In this document: positions 49,681 to 62,930 of the stretch, one piece after another
Numbering within the stretch: the first letter of the stretch is position 1
Layout of the letters: each line of letters opens with the position of its first letter
Assembly: GCF_037042905.1 (NCBI RefSeq)
Contig: NC_087262.1
Span: 25,485,001-25,549,000 of the forward strand
Direction of reading: 5' to 3'
Origin: Lytechinus pictus
Lineage: Eukaryota; Echinodermata; Echinoidea; Temnopleuroida; Toxopneustidae
Length of the DNA stretch: 64,000 nucleotides
Position numbers and translations under genes: made by a program
The notes under the pieces: model-generated
The model's input: the letters and a program-made list of their open reading frames with translations, nothing else
Database searches by the model: none
Told to the model about the DNA's origin: nothing

Positions 49681-52600
49681 TTTTCTTGAATTTCACCAAA
49701 TAGAAAAGCACATATTGAGGGTTAATAGATTAGAATCATAATTGGAAAATTACTAGGATATTATCATGAAAACTGATTGAAATAATGACGAAATCAAAGA
49801 GTAGCGATGAAAGAGAAACTATAACCACAATGACCCGAAGGGGTGATATAGCTTGTGAAAAGGACAATTTCAACAAGTGCTCGAAAAGAACGACCATTAC
49901 TGAAAAATATAAAGGCTTACATTAAATCCTAAATCACCTTTACCTTATTTTTCTAGTAATCCAGCGCTGAATAAGATACTGATCTCAGCATGAAAACATC
50001 CTATTATATTACCCCAAAGCCTCAAGGCTAGTACCAAAGGTATAACCAGCGAGACAAGAGAGAAACAACACGAAAAAACGAGCCGAAACGAAGGATGGAG
50101 AAAAAGATAGCAGGGAGTAATGGGTATGAATAATTACACCAAGCAAGGTCGTGAAATAATTTTGTATATTTTACTTAAACGGTTAGATTGACGCTTGTTA
50201 TGAAAGTTTGAAGGATATCTTGTTATATCTGACCAGTAGGCATGGTAGGAGATAAAGGCTTTAAACTCAATGAGGCAAGGTGTGCCCATATCTATTTGTT
50301 CTGACCGACGGCGCAACAACATAGGCTTATACAGTACACATACACAGGGAATATCTTTTGAAAAAATTACCACGAACAGACTAAAACTCACACAATCACA
50401 CACATCACACTCACACAAATAATATATATATATATATTTTTAGTTATACTGTTATAAAGTGAATGGTCAAGTTATACAATTAGATGGGGAACAATAGAAA
50501 ATAAATATCGCTTCGTGGAAATACTTTACCTGACATGGTTAACGCTGTATAAATCAATATAGTTTGAGAAATTTAGTATACAGATTTAAGTGTAATTGAA
50601 CGAATTCTTGAAAAATGAGAGGTAATTGTAAAGGATTATGAATCAATATTGTAGCAATGAGAGCTAGCTCAGTGTAGTTGTGAATTTCTGAGAAAAAATT
50701 CAATTTTCACGTGTTAAATTGACTAGAAAATACATGGTAAGATGTTTAGCTTTATTGAATATAATTGGTTTATTCGTAGGTCCTATAGCAGCTTTTGTGG
50801 TCTGTAAAAGTGCTCCGAGCAACAAAAAAATGGAATAAGGTAATTAGCTTGTCTATAATCTTTTCAAAATATCAAAACAAGGCAATGTTATGAATATTTA
50901 GAGGTAGTACTTATTTTTGAACTGATCAATTATTCTCGCAGAATGTCAGGTGATTTACTTATATCATGAATACTGGTATAACTGTTGTCTTTTCTGTTTT
51001 TGGTTATCTGATATTGACCAAAATACACATTTTAAAATTTGTAGTGTGTGTATCATGCCTTGATCATTTCATATATTACCGTCTGTCATGTATATACAGA
51101 TTATGAATGCTCAAATTTTCGTTGCCTGAAAAAGACATATTTATCGTCAAGGAAAATAATCATTATATCGGTAAAGAAATTTATTCGGTACAGTAAAGCT
51201 TTCCATCTTTTTGTTATGTAAAACTGACCACTACACCTAAAAAAAAAGAAATTCATTGAAATTCATAATCCTGTGTATACCGTGTCTTAAACATAAAATG
51301 TTTTATTGCTAATATTTCAAATGAATATTGAGTATACTTATTTTTCTGTTAGGAATAAAAATATGGAGACAACATTTTTTTTTTCAGGCAAGATATTTCT
51401 GCTGAGAAGTGATTTATTTGGGGCTTTCTCACCATCGTTCATACCAAACGCCTGTTAAGTTGAAATACATGTAATCAATGTCAATTTATGTGATTTGATG
51501 ACCAGTTCCCGATCTACTTTAGATATATTTGTCAAATAATCATGAATCGTAAACATGGCAGTAAAATCGAGTCTAATATTAATTTATTTGGAAAGATGCA
51601 ATCCCGTCTTCATGGCCACATTCATCTTAAAATCCCATGAGGGAACGATTATACAAGTGAAAAAATTCTAATCGATTTTCGATTCTCCTGGCTGACCTTC
51701 CGTTTCGCTCTGTTATCTTAAGCTTTTCATCTCTTCTTTTTTTCGCAATTCATTCCAGATTCTCTAATTGTCGTGTCAGCTTCTTTTACCCCAAGAGTGG
51801 CGACACGACGTGAGGATCATTTTTGTCGAAAACAGAAGATTAGACAATAAGCCTCCCCAAGAATTGAACCCGGTCCATCGAAAGCCCCCAATCAATATAT
51901 TCGCATGGTTGCCTTATGCGAAACAAATCGAGAGAGTGAAGCCAGGCTTGCAAGTCAATAAACTTTCGATTGCTTTCCTAACGACTTTATCCCACTCTTT
52001 GAAAGAAAGAAGAAAGAATTCCACTCATCTATAAGTCTTTATTTCTGATGAAGTATTCATATATGTCCCTCTACCTAATCCAGTGGCTTAACAACAGTTT
52101 AGAGGCAGTTGTTGCAATTGTTACACTACTTTACTCAAGAATTTGTATCCTTCATTTAACTTTCATGCTGGATTTGTTAATAGTAGGATTTTAAGATCAT
52201 GGCATTTAAGATCCGCCATGCTTAAGTGTATTGGTTTCATCACCTTAATGGACTTAATAATAATTTGACACAGAAACCTGTAGACAGGATAAATGTATTG
52301 TTTTAACAAAGATATCCTGTATTTTTTTCTTCCTATAAAATTTATAACATGTATAAATTTCTTTAAAAATATATATCAATATAGAGATCTATACTATACT
52401 TTCGAATTTTGTAACAAATACATAGAGAGTAGGGTTACGTAAATTGAATTCAATAGTTTCCAGTGATTAACTAATAGACATTGTTAAAATATTTTCACAA
52501 AACGATAGATTGCAAATTATTACATATCAAATAGGTCTGACATATATAGGAATGAAAATTCAAAAGGATTTAGCTAGTTTTTAAAGCCTTCGCGTAATGT

Positions 52601-53673
52601 AGTTAAGCGTAAAATAATAAAATGAAATTCATTACTGCAAATAAGGGAGTTCGAATCGTTATCTTTAGAATAATGGAGCGATAAAATATACATGTATTTA
52701 AAACGTACCTTACACATTTCAACGGAAGGATAAATGCACACATCATGACAAAAATATGTTCTTATGATATTTCATTGAAATATATTTCCCACCCAAATCT
52801 TTCTGAAAGGAAATAGATCACGATACATTAGAAGGTTTTAGGCGGGAAAACTAATGATAAAACGAAATCTACCGCCGCTCCCAATTTTGGTTATTATCCC
52901 CCGGGGCCCTTTCCGCCACCCACGCCTCAGGCTCCGGCTATGTTTATTTTCTTGGTATTCTCACGCTCTGTGAATGTGAGAAATTACTTTTTATTCTTGA
53001 TCTGATACCATGTTCCCCCAAACCTGTTACCACACATGTTCTTGTGTGGTATTGGTTGGTTATCTGTCGTGTCATATCCGGGTGATTCCATGAATTGGCT
53101 GCTTTAAACAAGATGGGGGAAATTTGACGCCCTTCTAAGCTTGATGTTTATGATATGTTTATCTTCGAATTCTAACATTCGTCACTTATTACTGCCAATA
53201 ATGCATTTTTCGTTAGTTCCTTAAATCGCAAATGCACCTGGTTCAGAAAGAAGTAAATGAAAATATATTCATATAACAAAATTACAATCTGTGAAATAAC
53301 TTCATTTTAAATAAAAGTTAACTACAGAAATTTGATTAATATGAATTTACTTTTGGAAAAAAAAAATCATTTTGTTCGTTCTTCAATTTTCAAAGCGAGT
53401 GCTATACATAGCGAATTAATTAATTCTATATAATAACTTGAAATAATTCATCGTTTTTATTGTATAATATGACTTAATTTTCAATATCAGGAGAGAACAA
53501 GATCTCAACGAAACAAACAAATAAATAGCTTGAGTATTCCCCCATAAACAAGAAAGAAAAATAAAAGAAACGAAGATTTATATAAGCACTACTTAATTAT
53601 GAGTTGAGCGAATCAATATTATCAAATATTCTTCCCAAGTATCATTTTGCACGCATATCCAGGATATTTACAT
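49681..53673. other. Intergenic, no gene seen
   Basis: AT-rich, with a short TA run at about 50424. The open frame at 51768-52034 lacks any recognisable domain or splice context. No feature is supported. Confidence 0.5.
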
Positions 53674-53740
53674 GAATTGAATTGAATTGAATTTATTAGA
53701 ACTTCACTGGCAATTGCCAGCATTTTGTTCATAACAAGAA
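53674..53740 (-). mobile_element. 3' end of LINE/SINE-like element with GAATT tail
   Basis: On the minus strand GAACAAAATG precedes the perfect palindrome CTGGCAATTGCCAG (53707-53720), then TGAAGTTCTAATAAATTC and a tail of AATTC pentamers. The layout is the same as at 2817-2890, with TGAAGTTC shared and the hairpin and tail base changed. Confidence 0.5.
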
Positions 53741-56700
53741 GTACAAAATGATACAAGACAAATATACAATGCAAGGAATATAAGCAAATAAACAAAAACA
53801 AAATAGTATTTCGTCAAAAAGAAAAAAAAAGAAAAAAGAAACAACTTGTAAATTATATACAAATATACACAATAAACATAGGAATCATTCGGATAGATAT
53901 TTTGACAATGAATATAGAGACTGATATCCAAGAAAAGATAAAGAAAACATAAAGAAAGTGAGAGAGGAAAGGGAAATAAAGAGGGAAGAAGTTCGAAAAT
54001 GGAGAGAGCGGGAAAGAGAGGAAGAATGAGAAGAATGGCATTACATGTAAATTCATTGTGTAAAAATAATGCGAATATATTACTTCAAAGTGTTTACCGG
54101 TTGATATTTTTAGTACTTAGAAATCACCCCTAATAGCAATTATGTTTTGGATAAAAGAACAAAACATGTAAGATGAGCAAATAAAGAACAATTATATCCA
54201 GAATTATCTGACGGATGTTAGAGGTTTTAGTGTTTGATATCTTATGCTGATGTAGATATTGTCACAGATTACATAATTTTACTATTCTTTAGTTAAACAT
54301 ACAGACTCAACAACAGGATATGGTGACAAATTAATAGATTAATGATAACTGCTTTAAATCCATATTTGATATCATTCGTTAATCAGTTAGTGGTAAATAA
54401 AATGTGTCCTCATTCTTTTTATACTACAGGTGAAACTACGTCTTACGGGGGATAATAAGTTATATTTCCCGATTCAAGCATGGATAGTGTATCACCAACT
54501 GCATGGCAAGATGGGTAAGGCTTATCACGTGACACAACGACTATTTGTATTACTAATGCCTTCACAAATAAGATTTTTTTAAAGGTGAAAGCAGGCAAAT
54601 AGACAAAGTTTTAGCAAAACTAGTTTGATGTATCTATACTCTATTGATTGTGTATTTGCTTGAGATTTATCACATTTAAATGCCAACTCGTCTTTAGAAT
54701 GATCAAGAGTGTTTTTTTCATGACCGCAAGGTATTGTGTAAAATTGAATCTGGCAATTTCTTGTTTTCCTATTTATGTAATTGCAAAATAATGACCTTCA
54801 TCATAATTTAAGTCTTTTCATGGCCAATATTTAATTTCGTGAAGAAATGTACTTAAGTATTCGACACCCAACAGGCAACAGCGCATATATTTATACATAT
54901 TTTAATGATCTTAATACAATCATTATAATTTAATGAAATAAAAGAATAAATATAAATCATTACAAATAATTTATAAAACAGATCCAAATTACTGAAAGCA
55001 ACAATAAAACGGCAACATTTAAAATTGCAACATTTCACGAAAAGGGGAGTGTCCCCTGCCTTGAATTAAAAAAACTAGTATGGTAATTTCTTGCAAATGT
55101 ATAAAGTGATTCCGAGGGCAAATATGTAATACTTGGCTTTATTGAGCATGTATATATATTTTATTAAAAATTGATAATTTCTTTTTATCATTACAGGACG
55201 ATGATAAAACTGAACTAAATTTATGTGGACATCTACCGCATCAAGACTGAGATGTGTATCACTGTATATCACGTAAGAAGAACGGGATGACATCAATGGA
55301 TGTGGGTTCAACGTTTGGGTTCAACACAAATGAACATGGCGTGATTAAGAAAAAAAAATGGTGAGTTTGCTTAAAATAAGTACACTTAGAAATTACCATA
55401 TAATTATACATTTAATAATTGCATCTATGTTGGTACTAGGGTATGACAAATGCAACAGTGAACACATGTACAATGTACGTAGTAAATTAAAAGCTCATAT
55501 TTTTATGAATTGTGTTAGAAATATTGACTTTTGTTTGAATAAAAGCAAAACAAAAAAAAAGATTATAAATAAAAGGTGATTTAATATTGTGATGCCAGTT
55601 TGTTGACGTAACTTAGGAATAATAGGTGTTCATATGAATTTAACTAATTTAATTGAACTCTTGACATGCCCATTGAAATAAAGAAGATAAAGTGGATAAA
55701 GCTAATTATCGTCAACATGGTAAATGGCTAGCTTAGACTTGGCAATGTCACATCTTTCAAAATTCCAGGAACTGATTTTGAAGATATAGGCCATTTATAA
55801 CCCAACTGATAGGAGAATTGTGGATCAGAAAAGGATGTCGCCATAGATATCGGTTTATAGATTCAACAACTTCATCAAGGTGATTCATACTTAGTAGCTT
55901 TCATTCTTATGACTCTATCGTATTTGGTCATTTAATGGCTCCGAAATACACGTACAATACAATATAAGTGTTTGAAATGGTGCATAAATGCAATGTCCCT
56001 TTAATATTTACAATTGGAAAAAAAGGTCATCACTACCACCACTGGCCTCCCTCTGTGATTTTCATGGTGCGTCAACAATGAGTTATCAGCATTTTACTCC
56101 TTTTGTGCATTCACACATAATGGACGGGTGATCACGTATTTTTTAGATTGGCTTTTTATACTTGCAAAATGACCGTATCTGAATGATAATGACAACGAGA
56201 GCAGATAAAAGTTAAGGAGATGATCATTGGTTTGGCCAGGGGCATGATATACAGGAGAAGAATGGGTATTTTAAGCTTTACACCTTGACACTTACACGGA
56301 TTCCTGATTATTTATACCACCATTGGCGTCATGGGGAAACAGTCACGTGGTCAGACCTTTTACAGCCAATCGTTTATTTGCTTTGGTTTATGAGGTCGAG
56401 TTGACTGGACTCTTGATAGGCCCACGGCACACACTGCGTTGCTGAATAACAAAATCCTTATGATTATCTATAGAACCGTCCTTATTGAAATAATTGCAAA
56501 TAAATTATACTGATGAAGATAAAGAAGGTGGAATAATGAAGAAGGTTAAGAAGTAGAAGAAGAGGAGGAAGAAGAAGAAGGAGAAGATAAAGATAGCAAA
56601 AAGAAGAAAAACAAATAAAAGGAAAGGGAGCAATGACACATCAAATGTCTGTTGATTTCATTTTCATCGTCTTAAAAAGATCTGTATAAGATGATATGGG

Positions 56701-57758
56701 ATCATGTTTATAAGGAGATATACCATTCTTCCTGTTAGAAGAGTATATTCCACCATCATGCATATGCCATCATTGCTATGAATTGACTTCCCCTGCACGA
56801 CCTTATTGCGCAACCGCAAACATGGAAAAGTGGTTCAAAATAGTATCAGCATTGATTTCTGGAGTAGGTTATACAGCCCTGCCAAAATCATTTTGATGGT
56901 TTTATTAATTCATTTTTTTTATTTTCTTTTCTCTATTGTCTATTATATTTCTTCTTATAGATTGGTGGATTAAGGATTAGTGGTGTCTGGTTGAGAGCTT
57001 CTTCCGTGGACAGCTGGGTGAGATTAAGAAAGCTTGTTGGAGGGATTAGGGGTGAAATATGATATAGGAATATGTATTTAGAGATTTATGAAACCATCGC
57101 TGAAAAGTGTAATGTCCATAGCTGTTAGAGTCTACCCGGGCATGCCGGAGTACGCTAAGTAAGACATCTCTCGTTGTTAAATACACAAATTGGGTACTGA
57201 CAAAAAATAAAAAATTTTGCGTTGATATTTATGCTTAGACCAAATTAAGTTCTAATAAATCTCCATGAAGGAGTTACAGATTTAAACAAAATGTACATTA
57301 GTTGTGTTATCATTTTGTATACGAAGGATACGAATTGGTAAAATATCATTGTCATGAGGCTTGTGTTCACGACTGATAAGGTGCAGTGAGAATTGAAGCA
57401 AAGATATTAAACTGAAACAAAAATAATATTTTGAGGTGAAAATTTCACTTTAGTAATTTATCATTGAACTGTAATAAGTCTATATTCTTGTATATAAAAG
57501 AAATCATTATACATTTCCATTAATGCAATAATTCACTTTACTTGTGATTTCATTCTTCTTAATTCCTCTCAATATCTGATTCCTTTTGCAGATATTCATC
57601 ATGATAAACTTAAGGTGTCAGCTAAGATTATTTGATGACCTCGTCGAATTGATGCCCTAATTATTCATATTTATCTAAGGTACAGATAAACTGTTTTTAT
57701 TGGATGCAGCGAAATAATAATCCGAATAATATATTGTATGGTAGCAGTGGTCCTATGT
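53741..57758. other. Intergenic, purine-rich pieces
   Basis: GA-rich stretches at 53931-54040 and 56514-56630. CACGTG words lie near 54526 and 56344. No supported gene. Confidence 0.5.
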
Positions 57759-57759
57759 T

Positions 57760-57760
<1 letters not shown>

Positions 57761-57803
<43 letters not shown>

Positions 57804-57804
57804 C

Positions 57805-57850
<46 letters not shown>

Positions 57851-57876
57851 GGTAGTAGTAGTAGTAGTAGTAGTAG
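57761..57876. repeat. AGT microsatellite
   Basis: About 38 AGT units with a few changed triplets. It is the second AGT array in the window. Confidence 0.95.
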
Positions 57877-57916
57877 AATAATATACTGCTAATGATACTA
57901 CTATACTACTACGACT

Positions 57917-57970
57917 ATGATGATGATCATCATCATGATCATCATCATCATGATGATGATCATCATCATG
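57917..57970. repeat. ATG/ATC palindromic triplet repeat
   Basis: ATGATGATGATCATCATCAT (57917-57936) is a perfect 20-bp palindrome. A 22-bp palindrome follows at 57949-57970. Blocks of ATG turn into ATC and back, so the strand can fold on itself in more than one register. Confidence 0.9.
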
Positions 57971-58329
57971 CTGATAATAATAATAGTACCAACAATAACA
58001 ATACCTACAATAATATGATAGTAGTGATTTTAATAATGATGATGACAATTATGCATTTGAAATGATGAAATTGTTTTTAAATATTCCCAAAATAGAATAA
58101 ATGTATTAGAGATCATAAGCATATATATAGTGAGAATGGAAAATTCGAAACTCTATGTCCCATCCATTCGTCTACATTAATGTTGTTTATACAATTCACT
58201 TTCATGTAATGCTCCTATAGGCGAGACGTTTTGGATGAGGTAATGAATTACAACAAAGTAAATAATCACAAATTTGAGGTGAAATGAAAGATACAAAATG
58301 AGGACAAAAATGCACCGATTGATTTTAGA

Positions 58330-58600
58330 GATGGTATTCATCGCCATTTTTTTTGACTGACCCTGGCTTTTCGCCTAATGCTGTATCTGATAGTCAAAAA
58401 CCGCAGACGATCGCTCAATCGAAGTGCGTAGTCCCGCGTGTGATAAATTAAGTCCGGAAATTGAAAATAGAGAAACGCGCAGCCCGTCCAATGAAACAAA
58501 TTAATAGCGCGACGGCGTAGTCCTTAATAGACACCAAACACATTGAAATCAGAAGTATCAATGCTATTTGCGCCATTTATAAGAGGAAATTAAATTGTAA
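58330..58600. other. CpG-rich unique segment, candidate regulatory DNA
   Basis: Richer in CpG than the flanks (AGACGATCGCTC, AGTCCCGCGTG, AATTAATAGCGCGACGGCG), no repeat match and no coding frame. An enhancer or an unrecognised exon is possible. Confidence 0.2.
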
Positions 58601-59674
58601 ATGAGAGGCAATAGATACCTATTCAGACAATACTTCGTTGAAAGGCACTGGCAATTGACGTAGGCAAATAATTTAGCTGTTGAGATGAATACAATTTGAA
58701 AAATAATGAATACAAGATCAGTTTAGCATGGATGATGGGTTGCTGATTTTGGTTGTTGGTGAAAATACTAATTTTAAAATGCAAATAGTTTGATATTCTG
58801 GCAATGATAAATCACCGAGTTGTATTTACCTCGGGTTAGAAATGGAAGAAATATACATAATAAAAGTCAAACCAAATATTCTATTCGCCATGCAATAGTG
58901 AACTGAGATTTATATCACAGCCAGTGATTTCGCACGTGGAGAAATATATATAAAGTTACAATATTTATAATAGTTTTCTTTAAAACTCAAAATTGCCTTA
59001 ATACAACCATTAGCCTTAAAATCAATCCACAATATCAATGTCTTATAAGCATTATGGAGTCAAGATTGCACAGATTCACAAGCGTTTTCATAATTATATC
59101 AAATATTATTCATGGTTTTTCGGAAAGTAAAAATAACGTCTTTCAATCTCCAATTTTGATTGAGTAAATACACTTAAGCACACCAAGGTTGAGTTGCCTG
59201 AAATATCGTTGGAATATTGTTTTTTTCGAAACTAACTGTATATGCAATGAATTATTCATCGAGTTTTACTTTTATATAAATGTCAGCTCCGCAAAAGGTC
59301 TGTTAATGAATAATTAAAGTGCGTTGTAAGTGTTTCCATTTATTCGATATGATTCATTTTGTGATATTATAAAGGCCTATACATTTTGTAGGACTACTGA
59401 AATCCCGGTATTATTTCTATCTAATTCACATTTTGTATATTATGTAATTGCCTATATTATCGAATTCCCTGAAAAAAATTATACCTTCTTTTTAGTAGAC
59501 GTAGCCTGCTGAAAACGTACACTCAACGATATTTCCAATACACATGTGTATGTATACTAGTTCTTGTGGATAATTGACATGATACGATGGGTGAATTTTG
59601 AAATATGGATATTTTTTTTTCTTTCCCGGGTTATGTTTATCTTCAACATAGATAAAATGCATGTTCGATGAGGT
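58601..59674. other. Intergenic, no gene seen
   Basis: AT-rich unique sequence. Confidence 0.5.
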
Positions 59675-59688
59675 GTTACCATGGCAAC
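59675..59688. promoter_or_regulatory. Perfect RFX-type X-box
   Basis: GTTACCATGGCAAC fits GTNRCC-N2-RGYAAC throughout, as does the site at 2628-2641. It could be near the promoter of a ciliary gene outside the window, but none is seen here. Confidence 0.35.
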
Positions 59689-59873
59689 CATGATACCTAC
59701 GTGGATTTCTTCATCATATCACGTCGTCTTTCTGCATCTATATACAAGCATATACGAGGATAAATGACAAAGTTAGACATTATAGTATAACTTTATGATA
59801 AGTAGACCCTTTTTAATACGTACCACACTTATGAAGGGAATGACTGTTCATTCTTAAGATGATATCATGTCTA

Positions 59874-59980
59874 GTTTAAATAGTAATCAAGTCACAAATA
59901 TGTTGAAAAATAAAGTGAACAAAGGTTTAAGTAGTAATCAAGTCGCGAATATGTAAAAAAAATAATAAAGGGAACAAAAA
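59874..59980. repeat. Two-copy tandem repeat, about 51 bp
   Basis: GTTTAAATAGTAATCAAGTC at 59874 is repeated as GTTTAAGTAGTAATCAAGTC at 59925, followed in both by (A/G)CGAATATG or ACAAATATG and AAAG(T/G)GAACAAA. Confidence 0.75.
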
Positions 59981-60550
59981 TATTCTATATTTTATTCAGT
60001 CTCATCTTCCTGGAAACAGCGATATATTTCATTGTTCGGGGGTAAATAACGTTAATTAGATTTATTGTCGAAGCTCTAATTCCGTGTTCATCACTAAACT
60101 ATTTGATCAACGTTCAGTTGAATATGTCTGTATAGAAAATGTGTTATGAATGTACAATTATTATAATTAGTAAATTATTATCAATACCATTGTGGTTACC
60201 CTTTCGTAATGATGGTAAAGCTTTTGACTGTTGAGACAGAAGGGGATGTTGATGGCCATTTATAAAATATAAAGAAATGGGACAGAAATATATTGCAATA
60301 TCACAAAGGAATAAAATAAAGGTGGCTTCTATTGCGTTTTCTAAGTGACGCGTCTCAAAATTATTTTTCAGAACAGTCGTCACTAATTTCAATATATCAT
60401 TTATCATTATTCTTTCTTTCTTTTTGAATATCATGCATTCATTGAATTTCTAATTATTATTATCATCATTTTACAGCATGGAAGAGATTCACTATCGTAT
60501 ACCGGGATGTATTGGTCGTTGAGGGAATAGACATGAAGTCATCAATCAAA

Positions 60551-60800
60551 GAGGTTCCGTGGCCGAGTGGTCTAAAGCACACGACTACACCATGGAAGTC
60601 CCGGGTTCGATTCCCGGCACGACACTCTTATGCCCGTGAGCAAGGATCCGCACTGCTGTTTTATCGTTGTATGATTACCAATCTCTGTACCTGTTTTGAA
60701 AAAAAAATCAAAGAACTATTGCTATATCATTTATATCTATTATGGGAATTTTTTAAAAATTAAAGTTATGATTAATTGTATTGAATTGAATCGAATTGAA
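60551..60800 (+). mobile_element. tRNA-derived SINE with GAATT tail
   Basis: The head (60551-60625) has a perfect A box TGGCCGAGTGG (60560-60570) and B box GGTTCGATTCC (60604-60614), with a good T-arm CCGGG-TTCGATT-CCCGG. The acceptor halves GGTTCCG and CACGACA do not pair and the anticodon arm is broken, so this is not a working tRNA; it resembles Leu/Ser types. A body of about 150 bp ends in ATTGAATTGAATCGAATTGA, a pentamer tail like that of the element at 53674. Head, body and tail together fit a SINE. Because both Pol III boxes are intact it could still be transcribed. It might also be a plain tRNA pseudogene near an unrelated microsatellite. Confidence 0.5.
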
Positions 60801-61753
60801 AGCGAAATGCATAATTTCACTAAAAGCATCATGGACAACAGTATAATGAAAACCTCTTTACACTTTAACTATTAAAAGTTGAGTTGCAACTACCCCTGAA
60901 TGTTAAAAGGGAAGGTATGTGTATTTTAATGGGAAAATCAGCAATAAACAAACATAGTTCATGATTGAATTTTCACGTATCAAATAAATATCACGTATCA
61001 AATAAAAATTTTCAGTATTTGAATCGAATGCAAATGCGATGCAGCCCTTCCGAAATATTCCCTGATACACTATGTGTCGACACTGTGCAACTTGATTAAA
61101 ATGATTATACTTTAAAATTAAGATGATATAGCCATTTATAGTTCTGTTCATTATATTCTTATAGGCTCATTTATATATTTTTTTATATATAAACACTGAC
61201 TGTTATCACTCTTCTTTAATTATGTTTATTTATAACAGGGAAATAAATGCATGGAGAGGGTGCCGTAATTCTGGATTGATCTGGACTTCTGTAGAGTTGG
61301 GCAGGATTGGACAGGATTGCAATAATATATAGATATTCTGTGTAGGTATAAGACATTTTCCTCTTTTTTCGACACACATGTATAAATAAGGTCAAATTCT
61401 ACAGTGTCATCAGCTATAGTAAACAATGTCCAAAACGATGGCCTAGCATTAAACTTGATTAACAGCAAGTGGTCATTGTTTTCTACCTCCTAATTGGCGG
61501 GCGCCGCTGTACCATAATGAACGCGTGTAAATTGCATCTAAATGTGTCGGTTGCTATTCGCTTCATTAAGTTTGACATGCGCGGTTCGTTACCGCTATAG
61601 TACAGAAAGCGTGTCGTTGGGACTCATATATTATATCCAAGATAATTTGATAGATAATAAACTGATATTTTTTCTTCAGTAGTATTATGAAACACCTGCG
61701 ATTATTCTTTTGCAAATGAAATAAAGTACAATAAAGTCTGTCAATGGCCTATA
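60801..61753. other. Intergenic, no gene seen
   Basis: AT-rich unique sequence with no supported coding frame. Confidence 0.5.
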
Positions 61754-62572
61754 CAGTGCGTCCCACAAAAAACGAAACCGAGATTTATCGATGATTTATC
61801 ATAACTTAATCGCAAATACAATAGACAAATGACCTACCATTTTAAAGCTAAGAATCTCCTCTTTCATCTGAAATTACTTAGATTATTTCTCATTCACGCA
61901 TGACCGAGCAAAAACAATTTGAAAAGGGGATACCAAAAAGTCACTTGGCGGGCCGTATCTGGGTTTTGAAAAGAAAACCTAATTTTTAAAAAGTTCAATA
62001 TCTGCTCTTTAATTTGATACCTCAATCACAGAAAATGGTCAAGAAATAACAAAGTTCAGGTTATTTGAAATAAGGCTTGAATTTCAATAATTTCATAAAA
62101 TGAAGAGGTTTTACAGGCTAGCGTTCAAACTCACTCGACACTCCGTTTTGTTGACGATCAGCCATGCATTAAGTCTTTTGTTACCGTGCGATAGCTTCGG
62201 TGGGAAACCGGTGAAAACACTTTTATTTAATGAAATTATGGAAATACAAGCATTGTTTCGAGGGATCATAACTTTTTCACTACTTGACCATTTTCTTTGA
62301 TTTAGGTATCAGAGAAAAGAGAAGATATTGAACTTTTTAGTCATGTGATTTTCTTTGTGAAATTCAGATACCCCCCGCCAAATGAGTTTTTGGCATCCTT
62401 TCTTCGAATTGTTTTTGCTCAATCATGCGTGAATGAGGAATAATCTAAGTAATACCAGATGAAAGAGGAGATTCTAAGCTTTACATTGGTAGGTCATTTG
62501 TGTATTTTATTTATGATTAAGTTATGATAAATCATCGCTAAATCTCGGTTTCGTTTTTTCTGGGACGCACTG
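61754..62572. mobile_element. Large foldback element with TA target (Tc1/mariner-type MITE)
   Basis: The left end CAGTGCGTCCCACAAAAAAC and the right end (reverse) CAGTGCGTCCCAGAAAAAAC are flanked by TA on both sides. The arms of about 360 bp each pair almost throughout: AAACCGAGATTTA, AATGACCTACCA, AGAATCTCCTCTTTCATCTG and others recur in inverse order. A loop of about 100 bp separates them. The whole is 819 bp without a transposase frame. TA duplication is typical of Tc1/mariner elements. Confidence 0.85.
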
Positions 62573-62689
62573 TATACAAAGATAGAAAATTTTATGATAT
62601 AAATTTTGTATGAAAATCAGGTAGTATGCAACATACAGCTATGGTACTGCACGCTTTTATGTAAGTGGGCACTGGTGTAAATTATTATT

Positions 62690-62930
62690 ACGCTGAAGTC
62701 AAATAAGGGGGCCTGACATGCGACAAAAATAAAACCTGCAAGAGGGCAAGCCGATCTAGCATTTTTTGTTTACTTTTTTTAATATAAAAATATATTTTTA
62801 GTGACAGATTTTGACATACATGTAGTATTCTGAACATCATATTTCACACCTTTTCCTCCTTTTTTCTTTGTTTTGAGAATTGTGGGGATCCATGCCCCCC
62901 CCCCCCATCTCCCCAATCAGTACGTCATTG
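62690..62930. repeat. Repeat fragment related to the 22840-23960 region
   Basis: GCAAGAGGGCAAGCCGATC, then TTTTTAGTGACAGATTTTGACATA and a poly(C) run at 62897-62908, recall the units at 22990-23110 and 23250-23340. Inverse or partial copy; limits uncertain. Confidence 0.35.

Noticed and set aside
51768-52034. 88-codon plus-strand frame
   Set aside because: No recognisable domain, splice context or codon pattern.
60551-60625. Functional tRNA gene
   Set aside because: Acceptor halves do not pair and the anticodon arm is broken despite good A and B boxes.
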